DNA of 64,000 bases from Terrimonas_A sp051954695 (GTDB lineage Bacteria > Bacteroidota > Bacteroidia > Chitinophagales > Chitinophagaceae), in the NCBI GenBank assembly GCA_051954695.1, contig JBQCHL010000027.1:1-64000 (forward strand), in the 5' to 3' direction. Under the pieces are notes generated by a model, which did no database searches, had not been told where the DNA came from, and saw only the letters and a list, made by a program, of their open reading frames with translations. A program made the position numbers and the translations under genes. Shown piece after piece: positions 36,550 to 45,652 of the stretch; the first letter of the stretch is position 1; every line of letters starts with the position of its first letter.

Positions 36550-36663
36550 AATGACCCACGAAACAAATACTAATTTCCTTTACCCGGCAATCTGAGCGTT
36601 CCAAATTGTTTTCAAAATGTATCAATATGGGGAAACAGGCTGGATTCTCTCAACTCCTTCCTT

Positions 36664-36671
36664 TATTTTTG
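36664..36671 (+). promoter_or_regulatory. -7 element of the hybrid two-component regulator gene
   Basis: TATTTTTG matches TAnnTTTG and lies 20 nt before the ATG at 36692. Because it sits inside the longer open frame, it supports the downstream start. Confidence 0.5.
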
Positions 36672-36691
36672 AAGGGCTGCCATTGCGATGC

Positions 36692-39600
36692 ATGTTGAGA
36701 AACAGGTTTCTTATATCAATCTTTATTTTCCTGCTCCCCTTTTCCGTGGGTGCTCAATCCTACTATTTTAAAAATTACCAGGTCAGTAACGGGCTTTCCA
36801 GTAATACCATCACCAGTATATTGCAGGACAAGAAAGGTTTTATGTGGTTTGGCACCCGCAATGGGCTCAACCGTTTTGATGGCACCACTTTCAAAATTTT
36901 CCGGAACGACCCGGAAGATTCTTTAAGCCTGGGCAGCAATTCCATCCTGAGTTTATATGAAGATGAAAAGGAACAATTGTGGATCGGCACTTACAAGGGA
37001 GTATATATATATGATCCCGTTTCCGAGCGCTTCACGGCTTTTAAAAAGCTGGCAGGCGGCGAAACCCGCTATATCAGCCGCGACAGTTCAGGCAATATAT
37101 GGATCATTAATAATTTCACCCTTTCACAATACGATACCCGCACCGGCCAGTTAAAAACTTTTTCGAGCGACAGCACACAAACCATTGCCCTATCCATTTC
37201 TGCACGAGGTGAATTATGGATCGCCACCAGTTATGGTACCATCAAAAAATATAACCCCACCACAGGAGATTTCACTTCTTATGATCTGGCTTTGCTGAAT
37301 GGCAAAAAACCGCTGACTTTTATCCAGGATATATATCCGGCCAGCGACAGCTCCTTGCTGATCGGCACAATGAACCAGGCTTTGCTTTTTAATACAAAAA
37401 CAAATAGCCTGACCAATATTTTCCAGGGCGATCCCAATGCCGGCAGTATACAAATACATAAGATCATCCGTCAATCAAAGAACGAATACTGGCTGGGAAC
37501 TGAAACAGGTATCTATATTGTGGACCTTAGCAACGGTTATCGCCAGCATATCCAAAAAGAATACAGCAATCCATTCTCGATCACCGACAATGTGATCTAC
37601 TCTTTTTGCAAAGACAGGGAAGGCGGCACCTGGATCGGAAGTTTTTTTGGTGGCATTAACTATTATTCATCGCAGCTAAACCAATTCAGGAAATACTTTC
37701 CTAATAAAAGCAACAACAGCATCAGCGGCAACCTGGTGCATGAAATATGCGAAGATCAGTATGGACATATCTGGATCGGGACAGAAGATGCAGGATTGAA
37801 CAAACTGGACCCGCGCACAGGACGTATTACTCAATTCATGCCGGGAAAAACTCCTGGCAGTATTTCTTATCAGAATCTACACGGTTTGGTGGCTGATGGG
37901 AACCGCCTTTGGATCGGCACCTATGAGCATGGATTGGATGTAATGGATATACCCACAGGAAAAGTGGTCCGTCATTATTCAACCAATAACAGCTCCCTCC
38001 AGGGAAATTTCATTGTTACATTATATAAAACATCCGCCAATGAAATACTGATCGGGGCCTGGAATGGACTGTTCCGTTACAACAGGGAGAATGACAGCTT
38101 TACCCGGGACCCATTCTTTAATATGCAGATCCAAACCATCCATGAAGATGCGGATGGCACTATCTGGGTGGGCAGTTATGGTAATGGAGTATATTACCGT
38201 AACCCGCATACAGGAAAAAGCGGCAATTTCCGTTATGACCTGAATGATCCCAACAGCCTTCCCACTAATTATGTAAACAATCTTTACCAGGATAGCCGGA
38301 AAAATCTTTGGATCAGTACAGAAGCAGGGCTTTGCAAGTTTGACCATAGCACGGGTAAGACAACCCGCTTCAATAAGAATGGACTTAGTGATAAACAGGT
38401 GTTCCGTGTGTTGGAAGACGGCAAAGGTTTATTATGGGTCTCCACTTCCAGGGGGCTGTTATGCCTTGACCCGTCCAATGGCACAACCAAGACCTATACT
38501 ACGGTAAATGGCCTGCTAAGCGAGCAGTTCAACTACAATTCAGGTTATAAAAGCACAGATGGCAGTTTTTATTTCGGCACCCTGAAAGGTATGATCAGTT
38601 TTAACCCTGCTTCTTTAAAAAAGGATGAATTTATTCCGCCGGTATATATCACGGGGCTACAGGTCAACAACCATGAAATGAGCGCCAACAAAACCGGTTC
38701 TCCCTTAAAGGAATCAGTAATGTATGCAAAGGAGATCGTTTTGCCTTATGACAGTTCTACCCTCAGCTTTGATATTGCAGCGTTGAGCTACGTTACACCA
38801 GAGATCAATGAATACGCTTATATCATGGAGGGGTTGGACAAAGAATGGACATCACTGAAAAGTAACCGGAAAATATTTTATACCAAATTACCTCCCGGCA
38901 ATTACACTTTTCGTGTAAAAGGAAGCGGCAGTGGGGAAATATGGAATGAAAAAGAAGCCGTGCTTAAAATCCGGGTATTACCGCCCTGGTGGGCAAGCCC
39001 CTGGGCGTATATCCTGTATACACTGGCCAGTGCTGCGATATTATGGACCATTTTCCGGTATTATCATATTGCCTTAAAGGAAAAGAACAAGCGGAAAATA
39101 GAGACCCTCGAAATCGAAAAAGAAAGGGAGATATATAATGCCAAAATAGAATTCTTTACCAATATTGCACATGAGATCCGGACACCCCTGACCCTTATCA
39201 GGCTTCCGCTTGACAAGCTGCTGAAAAACGAAACAGACAATCCATCACTTGCTGAAAGTTTAACCATGATGAAAAAGAATACCAACCGCCTGATCGATCT
39301 TACTGATCAGTTGCTCGATTTCCGGAAGGCAGAGGCCAATAAATTCAGCCTGAATTTTATCCGCACGGATATTACAGATCTGCTGAAGGAATTGTTCGCT
39401 TCCTTTAAACCGATAGCTGAGCAAAGGAAAATATCCTTGCGGCTGGAAGTGCCCCGCGTGCCATTGCATGCTTCTGTTGATCCAGAAGCATTCCGGAAAA
39501 TACTGGGCAATCTTTTCAATAATGCCATTAAATATTCAGATACAACAGTGGTAGTCCGGCTGTTGCCTTTCAATAGCGACGATAATGTATTCCATATAGA

Positions 39601-40663
39601 GATCCGCAATGATGGACATTTGATCCCATACGAACTGAAAGAAAAGATATTCGAGCCTTTTTACCGTCTCAAAGAAACAGCCCGGCAGGCCGGCACAGGC
39701 ATTGGCCTGCCCCTGGCCCGCTCACTGGCTGAATTACATAAAGGAGTGCTGGACCTGAAGCGGCCGGAAAATGGATTGAATGTTTTCCTGCTCTCCATTC
39801 CCATACACCAGGAAAACGAGATCAACCTGCAGGAATATGAAACTTTTGAGGTAAGTACAGTGCAGGAAGAAACGGCACCAGAACAAGCAGACCCAAGCAA
39901 AATGTCCTTGCTTATTGTAGAAGACAATAAGGAAATACTGCAGTTTATCCAGCGGGAGTTACAGAACAGTTTCACTATTTATAAAGCCCACAATGGTGAA
40001 GAGGCATTGCAGTTGCTGGAAAAGGAAAACATCCAACTCGTGATCAGCGATATCATGATGCCGGTAATGGACGGGATTGAACTTTGCCGGAGGATGAAGA
40101 CCGATCTGCAATACAGCCATATTCCTATCATCCTTCTCACAGCTAAAAACACCTTGCATTCAAAAATAGAAGGACTGGAAGTAGGTGCTGATGCGTATAT
40201 AGAAAAACCATTTTCACTGGAGCATTTGCAGGCACAGATCAACAACCTGCTCACCAACCGGAATATCATTAAAGAGTATTTCGCCAAATCGCCTTTAACG
40301 CATATTAAAGGGATCGCCAGTTCAAAAGCGGATAAAAATTTCCTGGAAGAATTGCACCAGATCATCCAGGCCAATATCACCGATATGGATTTGGATGTAG
40401 ATAAACTTTCACGGATGATGAATATGAGCCGGACCAGTTTTTACCGAAAGATCAAAGGGCTGTCTGACCTGACACCAAATGAGCTGATCAATATTTCCCG
40501 GTTGAAAAAAGCGGCAGAACTGCTGGCAGAAGGAGGATACAAGATCAATGAAGTAGCAAGCATGGTGGGATACAGTTTGAATAGTAATTTCTCCAGGGAT
40601 TTTCATAAACAATTCGGGGTAACGCCGTCAAATTACCTGAGCAGCTTACCCCGAAATGGATGA
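36692..40663 (+). CDS. Hybrid two-component regulator (HTCS) of the glucan locus
   Basis: The product is 1323 aa and joins sensor, kinase, receiver and DNA-binding domain in one chain. The signal peptide (FLISIFIFLLPFSVGAQ) leads to a periplasmic pair of Reg_prop propellers (many copies such as GFMWFGTRNGLNRF), then a Y_Y_Y domain, and a membrane helix near 768-793. In the cytoplasm follow HisKA with NIAHEIRTP (phospho-His H827), an ATPase with GTGIGLPLARSLAELH, a receiver with SDIMMPVMDG (phospho-Asp D1120) and an AraC-type HTH (about 1225-1320). HTCS proteins sense oligosaccharides and activate the neighbouring susC operon, which diverges from it here. Confidence 0.95.
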   Translation: MLRNRFLISIFIFLLPFSVGAQSYYFKNYQVSNGLSSNTITSILQDKKGFMWFGTRNGLNRFDGTTFKIFRNDPEDSLSLGSNSILSLYEDEKEQLWIGTYKGVYIYDPVSERFTAFKKLAGGETRYISRDSSGNIWIINNFTLSQYDTRTGQLKTFSSDSTQTIALSISARGELWIATSYGTIKKYNPTTGDFTSYDLALLNGKKPLTFIQDIYPASDSSLLIGTMNQALLFNTKTNSLTNIFQGDPNAGSIQIHKIIRQSKNEYWLGTETGIYIVDLSNGYRQHIQKEYSNPFSITDNVIYSFCKDREGGTWIGSFFGGINYYSSQLNQFRKYFPNKSNNSISGNLVHEICEDQYGHIWIGTEDAGLNKLDPRTGRITQFMPGKTPGSISYQNLHGLVADGNRLWIGTYEHGLDVMDIPTGKVVRHYSTNNSSLQGNFIVTLYKTSANEILIGAWNGLFRYNRENDSFTRDPFFNMQIQTIHEDADGTIWVGSYGNGVYYRNPHTGKSGNFRYDLNDPNSLPTNYVNNLYQDSRKNLWISTEAGLCKFDHSTGKTTRFNKNGLSDKQVFRVLEDGKGLLWVSTSRGLLCLDPSNGTTKTYTTVNGLLSEQFNYNSGYKSTDGSFYFGTLKGMISFNPASLKKDEFIPPVYITGLQVNNHEMSANKTGSPLKESVMYAKEIVLPYDSSTLSFDIAALSYVTPEINEYAYIMEGLDKEWTSLKSNRKIFYTKLPPGNYTFRVKGSGSGEIWNEKEAVLKIRVLPPWWASPWAYILYTLASAAILWTIFRYYHIALKEKNKRKIETLEIEKEREIYNAKIEFFTNIAHEIRTPLTLIRLPLDKLLKNETDNPSLAESLTMMKKNTNRLIDLTDQLLDFRKAEANKFSLNFIRTDITDLLKELFASFKPIAEQRKISLRLEVPRVPLHASVDPEAFRKILGNLFNNAIKYSDTTVVVRLLPFNSDDNVFHIEIRNDGHLIPYELKEKIFEPFYRLKETARQAGTGIGLPLARSLAELHKGVLDLKRPENGLNVFLLSIPIHQENEINLQEYETFEVSTVQEETAPEQADPSKMSLLIVEDNKEILQFIQRELQNSFTIYKAHNGEEALQLLEKENIQLVISDIMMPVMDGIELCRRMKTDLQYSHIPIILLTAKNTLHSKIEGLEVGADAYIEKPFSLEHLQAQINNLLTNRNIIKEYFAKSPLTHIKGIASSKADKNFLEELHQIIQANITDMDLDVDKLSRMMNMSRTSFYRKIKGLSDLTPNELINISRLKKAAELLAEGGYKINEVASMVGYSLNSNFSRDFHKQFGVTPSNYLSSLPRNG

Positions 40664-40677
40664 TCAATGAGTCGCTT

Positions 40678-43047
40678 TTAGTTTCCCATCCTGTTCTTTA
40701 CGTCATCAATGCTTGTTTTCCTGTTTTTTGCGGCTTTTACATTTTTATTGCCGAATCTGTAAGTAAAAGTCATTTTGACAAACCTTGTCTCCGGCATGTT
40801 TTTATTAAATGCTTTCACCCCATAAGAAGATACTTCATAACGCATTTTACCACTATTAAAAATGTCAGAGATACTTAATCCCAGGGTAGCTTTTTTATTC
40901 AGTAAGGTGCGGGAGAAACCTGCAGAAGCTGAAACCTGCGACCTGATATCATAGGCTCCGAGGCGCATAGGTGAATAATAATAGGCAGACAGTTCCGCCT
41001 TCCAGGCAGTACCCAACGAGAGCATATTACTGCTGCTCATAAAAGCACTGGTGGCAGCATTGCTCAGTCCTGTGTTCTCAGGAGCATTATATTTCGCATA
41101 CAAACCGCCCAGTGAATTACTGGTAGTCAGTTTGCCCTTAAACAAGCGTTTAGTGTAGGTGAGATTGAGCATTACCTGGTCGGCACTGGCAATATTTTCA
41201 TATGTGCTGATCATCGCTGTTTCATTACCATTCTTCTTATACACTTCAGCCAGTGCGTCTGTAAAATGACCATACTCAGCAGATGCCATCCATTCGTTGC
41301 CATAGGTCCAGCCCAATTCAAAATTGTGGGAATAAGAAGGTTTGATATCCGGATTGCCCTGGTAATAAGCGTACTGGTTTTGGTATACAATAAAAGGATT
41401 CACGATATCAAATCCAAACCGTTCGATCCTTCTGCGGTAGGAAAAACTGTATTGCTGTTTTTCTGACAAGTTACAGGAAACCGTAAGACTTGGAAAAAGA
41501 CTGGCATAATTGTTTTTATTTTCCTGTTTCAACGTCACAGAATACCCTTTGGCATCAGTGTATTCCATACGGAGACCAGCCTGCAGATCAAATTTGCTAA
41601 TGCTGCGGGATGCCGACAGGTAAGCGGCATAAATATTTTCGTCATATACAAAGCGGTTGCTCTTCAATTCATCATTTGTCCATGAGCCGTCCTCATTCTT
41701 TTCCCATACGGAACTATTATCAGTGCGGGTAAGCACAGCTTTCAAGCCGGTTTCATAGCTGATATTACCAGCAGAAAAAGTGTAATCGGCAGAAAAGGAT
41801 TTGATGCGGTTGTCGGCAGGTGCATTGGACCGGAGAAGATAAGGTGATCCATATTCCCCTCCATTCTTGTCGTAATAATGAGTAGTAAAATAATCGCTAT
41901 AATCTTTATTGTAAGTGAAATAATCAGCATTGAGCGACAGGTCGCCGGTTTTACCCAGCTTGGTGCGATAATACAGGTTAGCGGAAATAGTAGCTAAATT
42001 GATGTGGTTATTGTTATTTACGATGGAAGACGAATCAGTGCTTACTAATGAGTTGTTGTTTATATCCCTGTCTTTATCACTAAACAGGCCTCTGGCCAAT
42101 CCACCGAAGCTGCTGCGTGAATTTATGGTATAATCCATGCCCAGTTTAGCAGTATGGCTGCCGCTGGATTCAATAGAACGTTGTTCGTCATGGATAGTGT
42201 AAAGGTTATTGAAAGAGCGGTCGGCCCATTTTTTATTGTTGATTTTTACCTGCTGGTAATCATAGCTACCATAAACATTCACACCGGCATTACGGTGATT
42301 CAGGGAGACACCACCGTTATAGCGTCCATATTTACCGGCGCCAGCACCTGCTGTTAAAACGCCATTCGTACCAAGGTCTTTACTTTTAGCCAGGATGATA
42401 TTGACTACCGGGCCACCGGAAGCTTCATATTTTGCTGAAGGATTGGGAATCACTTCGACCCTTTCAACTGTATTGGCCGGCATGGAAGAGAGATAGGTTT
42501 TCAATTCCTCACCACCCAGCCTTGAAGGCTTATCATTAATATAAACCGTAACGTTTTTACCACGGAACTGCAATCCCTGCATATCCACTACACCCGGTGC
42601 TTTTTTGACCGCTTCGTAGACATTTCCGCCGGCCGCAATAGGGCTTTGAGCCACATTCACTACGATTTTGTCATTTTTCTGCACAATGAAAGGCTTGCTT
42701 GCAGTTACGGTTACACCCGTCATTTCTTTCAGATCAGGCACCAGGTTGATCACTAAGGAAGACTGATCAGCTTTTAAAGAATCCAGTACAAAACTGCGAT
42801 AGCCGGTATACTGGATATTTAACCTGTACACGCTTGCGGTATCAAGCCCGGAAAACTCAAACTCTCCTTTAGTAGCGTTTAAAGAATGCAGGACTGCCCC
42901 GTTTTTGCTGAGGCTGACGGAAGCGTTGGCCAGGGTTTGGCGGCTAAGGCTATCTATTATCATTCCTTTGACAGATTGTGCACCTGATCTTTGGCTAACA
43001 AAAGTGATCATTGCAATAAGCAGGGTCAGTTTGCTGAAATGTTTCAT
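40678..43047 (-). CDS. Second outer-membrane receptor (CarboxypepD_reg, plug, OMP_b-brl_3 barrel)
   Basis: The product is 789 aa. A signal peptide (LTLLIAMITFVSQRSGAQS), a regulatory-like beta domain (GMIIDSLSRQTLANASVSL), a plug (VYINDKPSRLGGEELKTYLSSMP, NPSAKYEASGGPVVNI) and a long barrel ending in a conserved TFTYRFGNKN are visible. The architecture matches 110-2512, so both may be paralogues of an outer-membrane beta-barrel family with unknown cargo. The frame opens at 43125, but the ATG at 43047 starts the signal peptide. It diverges from a LytS/LytTR pair across about 180 nt that hold a repeated operator, so it is the likely regulatory target. Confidence 0.9.
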   Translation of the reverse strand: MKHFSKLTLLIAMITFVSQRSGAQSVKGMIIDSLSRQTLANASVSLSKNGAVLHSLNATKGEFEFSGLDTASVYRLNIQYTGYRSFVLDSLKADQSSLVINLVPDLKEMTGVTVTASKPFIVQKNDKIVVNVAQSPIAAGGNVYEAVKKAPGVVDMQGLQFRGKNVTVYINDKPSRLGGEELKTYLSSMPANTVERVEVIPNPSAKYEASGGPVVNIILAKSKDLGTNGVLTAGAGAGKYGRYNGGVSLNHRNAGVNVYGSYDYQQVKINNKKWADRSFNNLYTIHDEQRSIESSGSHTAKLGMDYTINSRSSFGGLARGLFSDKDRDINNNSLVSTDSSSIVNNNNHINLATISANLYYRTKLGKTGDLSLNADYFTYNKDYSDYFTTHYYDKNGGEYGSPYLLRSNAPADNRIKSFSADYTFSAGNISYETGLKAVLTRTDNSSVWEKNEDGSWTNDELKSNRFVYDENIYAAYLSASRSISKFDLQAGLRMEYTDAKGYSVTLKQENKNNYASLFPSLTVSCNLSEKQQYSFSYRRRIERFGFDIVNPFIVYQNQYAYYQGNPDIKPSYSHNFELGWTYGNEWMASAEYGHFTDALAEVYKKNGNETAMISTYENIASADQVMLNLTYTKRLFKGKLTTSNSLGGLYAKYNAPENTGLSNAATSAFMSSSNMLSLGTAWKAELSAYYYSPMRLGAYDIRSQVSASAGFSRTLLNKKATLGLSISDIFNSGKMRYEVSSYGVKAFNKNMPETRFVKMTFTYRFGNKNVKAAKNRKTSIDDVKNRMGN

Positions 43048-43154
43048 CTTTTTATTTTTTGTGGTTGATGAAACAAAGCAACAACCGGAACGATGGATAA
43101 AAAAGGCTGCTTCGTCCAAAGCCAACAGTCTTTCTGCATAATGAAAGGGCTTTT

Positions 43155-43202
43155 ATTTTGTCGAAGGAAAACCTGATTTTGTCGAAAGCCATTTCGACAA
43201 AA
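43155..43202. promoter_or_regulatory. Triple TTTTGTCGAA operator, probably for the LytTR regulator
   Basis: ATTTTGTCGAA occurs at 43155-43165 and again at 43176-43186, exactly 21 bp apart. A third copy is inverted (TTTCGACAAAA, 43192-43202), making an 11-bp perfect inverted repeat with the second copy around a 4-nt spacer. Direct repeats spaced by two helical turns are what LytTR proteins bind. The site lies between the receptor gene and the kinase gene. Confidence 0.65.
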
Positions 43203-43216
43203 CGGCTTGAAAGAGA

Positions 43217-43224
43217 TAGTTTTG
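43217..43224 (+). promoter_or_regulatory. -7 element of the kinase-regulator operon
   Basis: TAGTTTTG matches TAnnTTTG and ends 3 nt before the ATG at 43228, so the message would be leaderless or nearly so. It sits just downstream of the operator repeats. Confidence 0.5.
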
Positions 43225-43227
43225 GGC

Positions 43228-44322
43228 ATGAACCTGTTTAAAAGAAAGATCCCGATCAAGCGCTATATTTCCGTGTATGAGATACTGGTTTGGTTTGTTT
43301 ATGTATGCATTTATAAATATGCGCTTTATGTAAACAATCCCTATATCCCCCGCTTAAGGATGAATTTTCCTTTTCCGGAACTGATATTGTATTCGATTGC
43401 CATTACCTTATATGTGGTGCCCTTCTATCGCTTCATCGGCCCATATTTTCTTAAAAAGAAATGGCATGTATGGTTGTTCTTTGTGACCCTTGCATATTTC
43501 ATTTTTGTTTCTCAATGGTTCAATTATGCGGTGAGTTATATTTTCCTGGAAACCAACCATAACACCTCCCTGAATTTGTTTTATCAAATGGAGCATTCCT
43601 GGTATCAGCATACCCAGGGGGGAAAGGGTGTTAAAATAAATGAATTACTGACAGACCTGCTGGCCTTTTTCTCTGTCTTATTCATGCGTTATGCATTTGA
43701 AACGGAAGAGAAAAAACACGCCCTGGAAAAAGACAACCTCGTATTACAACTGGAAACGCTGAAAGCGCAGCTTCACCCGCATTTTCTTTTTAATACGCTT
43801 AACAGCCTTTATGGCATGAGCCTTACAGGGGAGCCTGATACGCCTGCCTATATTCTTCGCCTCTCCAATATGATGCGGTATATCCTGTACGATTGCCAGC
43901 AAAACCAGGTAGCACTGGAAAAGGACCTTGAGTTCCTGGACAACTACCTCGAGATGGAAAAGAAGCGGTACCCACAGGCCAATATATCTTTTATAGTGGA
44001 ACGCTCAGACAACGATAACCAGACGATCGCTCCCCTCCTGCTGATCCCTTTCCTGGAAAACAGTTTTAAGCACGGCTCGCACCGGATAATGGACAGCGGA
44101 TTTATTGAAGGCAAACTAAGTATTACCGGGTCTCAATTGCATTTTCATTTATCCAATAGCGTAATTTTAACCACGTCACAACAAAAAACAAAGTATGGAG
44201 GTGTGGGAATAGAAAATGTACAAAAGCGGCTGGCATTATATTATCCGGGCCGTCATGAGCTACAGATATCCTATGATGACGCCCACTATACCATTAACCT
44301 GAAAATCGCATTGACGAAATGA
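43228..44322 (+). CDS. LytS-type sensor histidine kinase (His_kinase family)
   Basis: The product is 364 aa. Four hydrophobic helices in the first 150 residues or so form the membrane part; a linker helix (KKHALEKDNLVLQLETLK) leads to the His_kinase domain with QLHPHFLFNTLNSLYG (phospho-His H185), and the ATPase region shows LIPFLENSFKHG and GVGIENVQKRLALYYP. No periplasmic ligand domain is present, so the signal may be sensed in the membrane. The ORF can start at 43207, but that ATG lies upstream of the -7 element; 43228 is preferred. Its stop overlaps the next gene by 4 nt (ATGA). Confidence 0.92.
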   Translation: MNLFKRKIPIKRYISVYEILVWFVYVCIYKYALYVNNPYIPRLRMNFPFPELILYSIAITLYVVPFYRFIGPYFLKKKWHVWLFFVTLAYFIFVSQWFNYAVSYIFLETNHNTSLNLFYQMEHSWYQHTQGGKGVKINELLTDLLAFFSVLFMRYAFETEEKKHALEKDNLVLQLETLKAQLHPHFLFNTLNSLYGMSLTGEPDTPAYILRLSNMMRYILYDCQQNQVALEKDLEFLDNYLEMEKKRYPQANISFIVERSDNDNQTIAPLLLIPFLENSFKHGSHRIMDSGFIEGKLSITGSQLHFHLSNSVILTTSQQKTKYGGVGIENVQKRLALYYPGRHELQISYDDAHYTINLKIALTK

Positions 44323-45017
44323 TCAGATGCCTGATAACAGACGATGAAGTGATAGCACAGCAGATACTGGAGAAATATATCCTGCAAACAGAAGGCCTGA
44401 CCCTGGTAGCTAAATGCCGCAATGCGATGGAAGCTTTTGCCAAACTGGAACAGCACCCGATTGACCTGGTATTTCTCGATATTGAAATGCCATTAGTGAA
44501 TGGTATAGCATTCTTAAAAACACTGACCAATCCTCCCAAAGTGATCTTTACTACTGCTTACGCAGAATATGCTTTACAGGGGTATGAACTGAATGTGGTG
44601 GACTATCTCTTAAAACCATTTTCCTATGAGCGGTTTTTACAGGCAGTAAATAAGGTGAAGCAGGCAAAGGTTGCCGTTCCAAAAGAAGAGTCAACAGAAA
44701 AAGGGAATGAATATCTTGTAGTCAAAGAAAAGGAAGGCCTGCTTAAAATCGCATTTTCAGACATTCTTTATATCGAAGGATCCAGGGATTATATGAAAAT
44801 ATTTACTCCCCAACGGCAATACCTGGTTCATTTAACCATGAAAAAGCTGGAAGAAATGCTACCAGCTTCCCAATTCATTCGCACACACAAGTCATATATC
44901 GTTTCTGTCAGCAAAATCAGGGTAGTGAGAACAGGAGAACTGGTGCTTGCGGATCAGAAAACCATTCCTGTGAGTGTTAACTATAAAGACCAGGTGATGA
45001 AAAGCTTTTCAGGTTAA
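44319..45017 (+). CDS. LytTR-family response regulator
   Basis: The product is 232 aa. The receiver (1-120) has the acidic pair in LITDDE, phospho-Asp D54 in VFLDIEMP, the Thr in FTTAYAEYA and the Lys in YLLKPF. The LytTR DNA-binding domain (about 130-230) carries ILYIEGSRDYMKIFT and FIRTHKSYIVSVSKI. It is translationally coupled to the kinase. The 21-bp-spaced repeats upstream of the operon fit its expected binding site, so it probably controls the divergent receptor and itself. Confidence 0.95.
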   Translation: MIRCLITDDEVIAQQILEKYILQTEGLTLVAKCRNAMEAFAKLEQHPIDLVFLDIEMPLVNGIAFLKTLTNPPKVIFTTAYAEYALQGYELNVVDYLLKPFSYERFLQAVNKVKQAKVAVPKEESTEKGNEYLVVKEKEGLLKIAFSDILYIEGSRDYMKIFTPQRQYLVHLTMKKLEEMLPASQFIRTHKSYIVSVSKIRVVRTGELVLADQKTIPVSVNYKDQVMKSFSG

Positions 45018-45019
45018 AA

Positions 45020-45053
45020 ATTGTGCCGGGAGTCTTCCAACTCCCGGCACAAT
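45020..45053. terminator. Bidirectional terminator between convergent genes
   Basis: The stem ATTGTGCCGGGAG / CTCCCGGCACAAT (13 bp, perfect) has an 8-nt loop. It fills the 40 nt between the LytTR stop and the stop of the convergent VOC gene. Confidence 0.85.
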
Positions 45054-45057
45054 CAGC

Positions 45058-45483
45058 TTATTTCCTGATCTCATGATTGATCATCCAATAAACTCCATAC
45101 TTATCCCTGAAGCTTCCAAAATAAGAACCCCAGAAAACATCAGCCATAGGCATTTCAACTTTTCCGCCAGCAGAGAGACCATTGAAAAGACGGTCAGCTT
45201 CTTCGCGGCTATCAGGATGAAGGGATATCTGCACATTGTTTCCTTCTGTTAATTTATGGCCGAAAGAAGGAAAGATATCTGAAGCCATCAGTCTTGTGCC
45301 ACCACCGATCGGCAGGCAAATATGCATAATGCGGTTCTTTTCATTTTCCGGGATCGGGCCGGCTTCCTGCATATCACCTGCTTTGAACTTGCCTTCAAAT
45401 TCACCGCCAAAAACGGATTTATAAAAATCAAAAGCTTCTTCTGCTTTACCGTCGAAGTTCAGATAAGGATTCATCGTTGTCAT
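45058..45483 (-). CDS. VOC-superfamily (PhnB/glyoxalase-like) protein
   Basis: The product is 141 aa. The start NPYLNFDGKAEEAFDFYKSVFGGEF and the end YFGSFRDKYGVYWMINHE are typical of the PhnB-like branch of the vicinal-oxygen-chelate fold, often mislabelled 3-demethylubiquinone methyltransferase. No specific substrate can be given. It is a lone minus-strand gene. Confidence 0.9.
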   Translation of the reverse strand: MTTMNPYLNFDGKAEEAFDFYKSVFGGEFEGKFKAGDMQEAGPIPENEKNRIMHICLPIGGGTRLMASDIFPSFGHKLTEGNNVQISLHPDSREEADRLFNGLSAGGKVEMPMADVFWGSYFGSFRDKYGVYWMINHEIRK

Positions 45484-45652
45484 GGTAAAAAGTTTTAGTA
45501 GTATAAATTTAAGAGATACCGGGGCTCACCGGTTGATCCCGAAGTAAAATTAAAGTCAACAATTGGAAGACAGGTTGTGCTATTCTGACAAAAACAGGGG
45601 GAATTGCGACATCAGTTCCAGTTCGCCTTCTTTATCAGAAACAAAGGGGATC

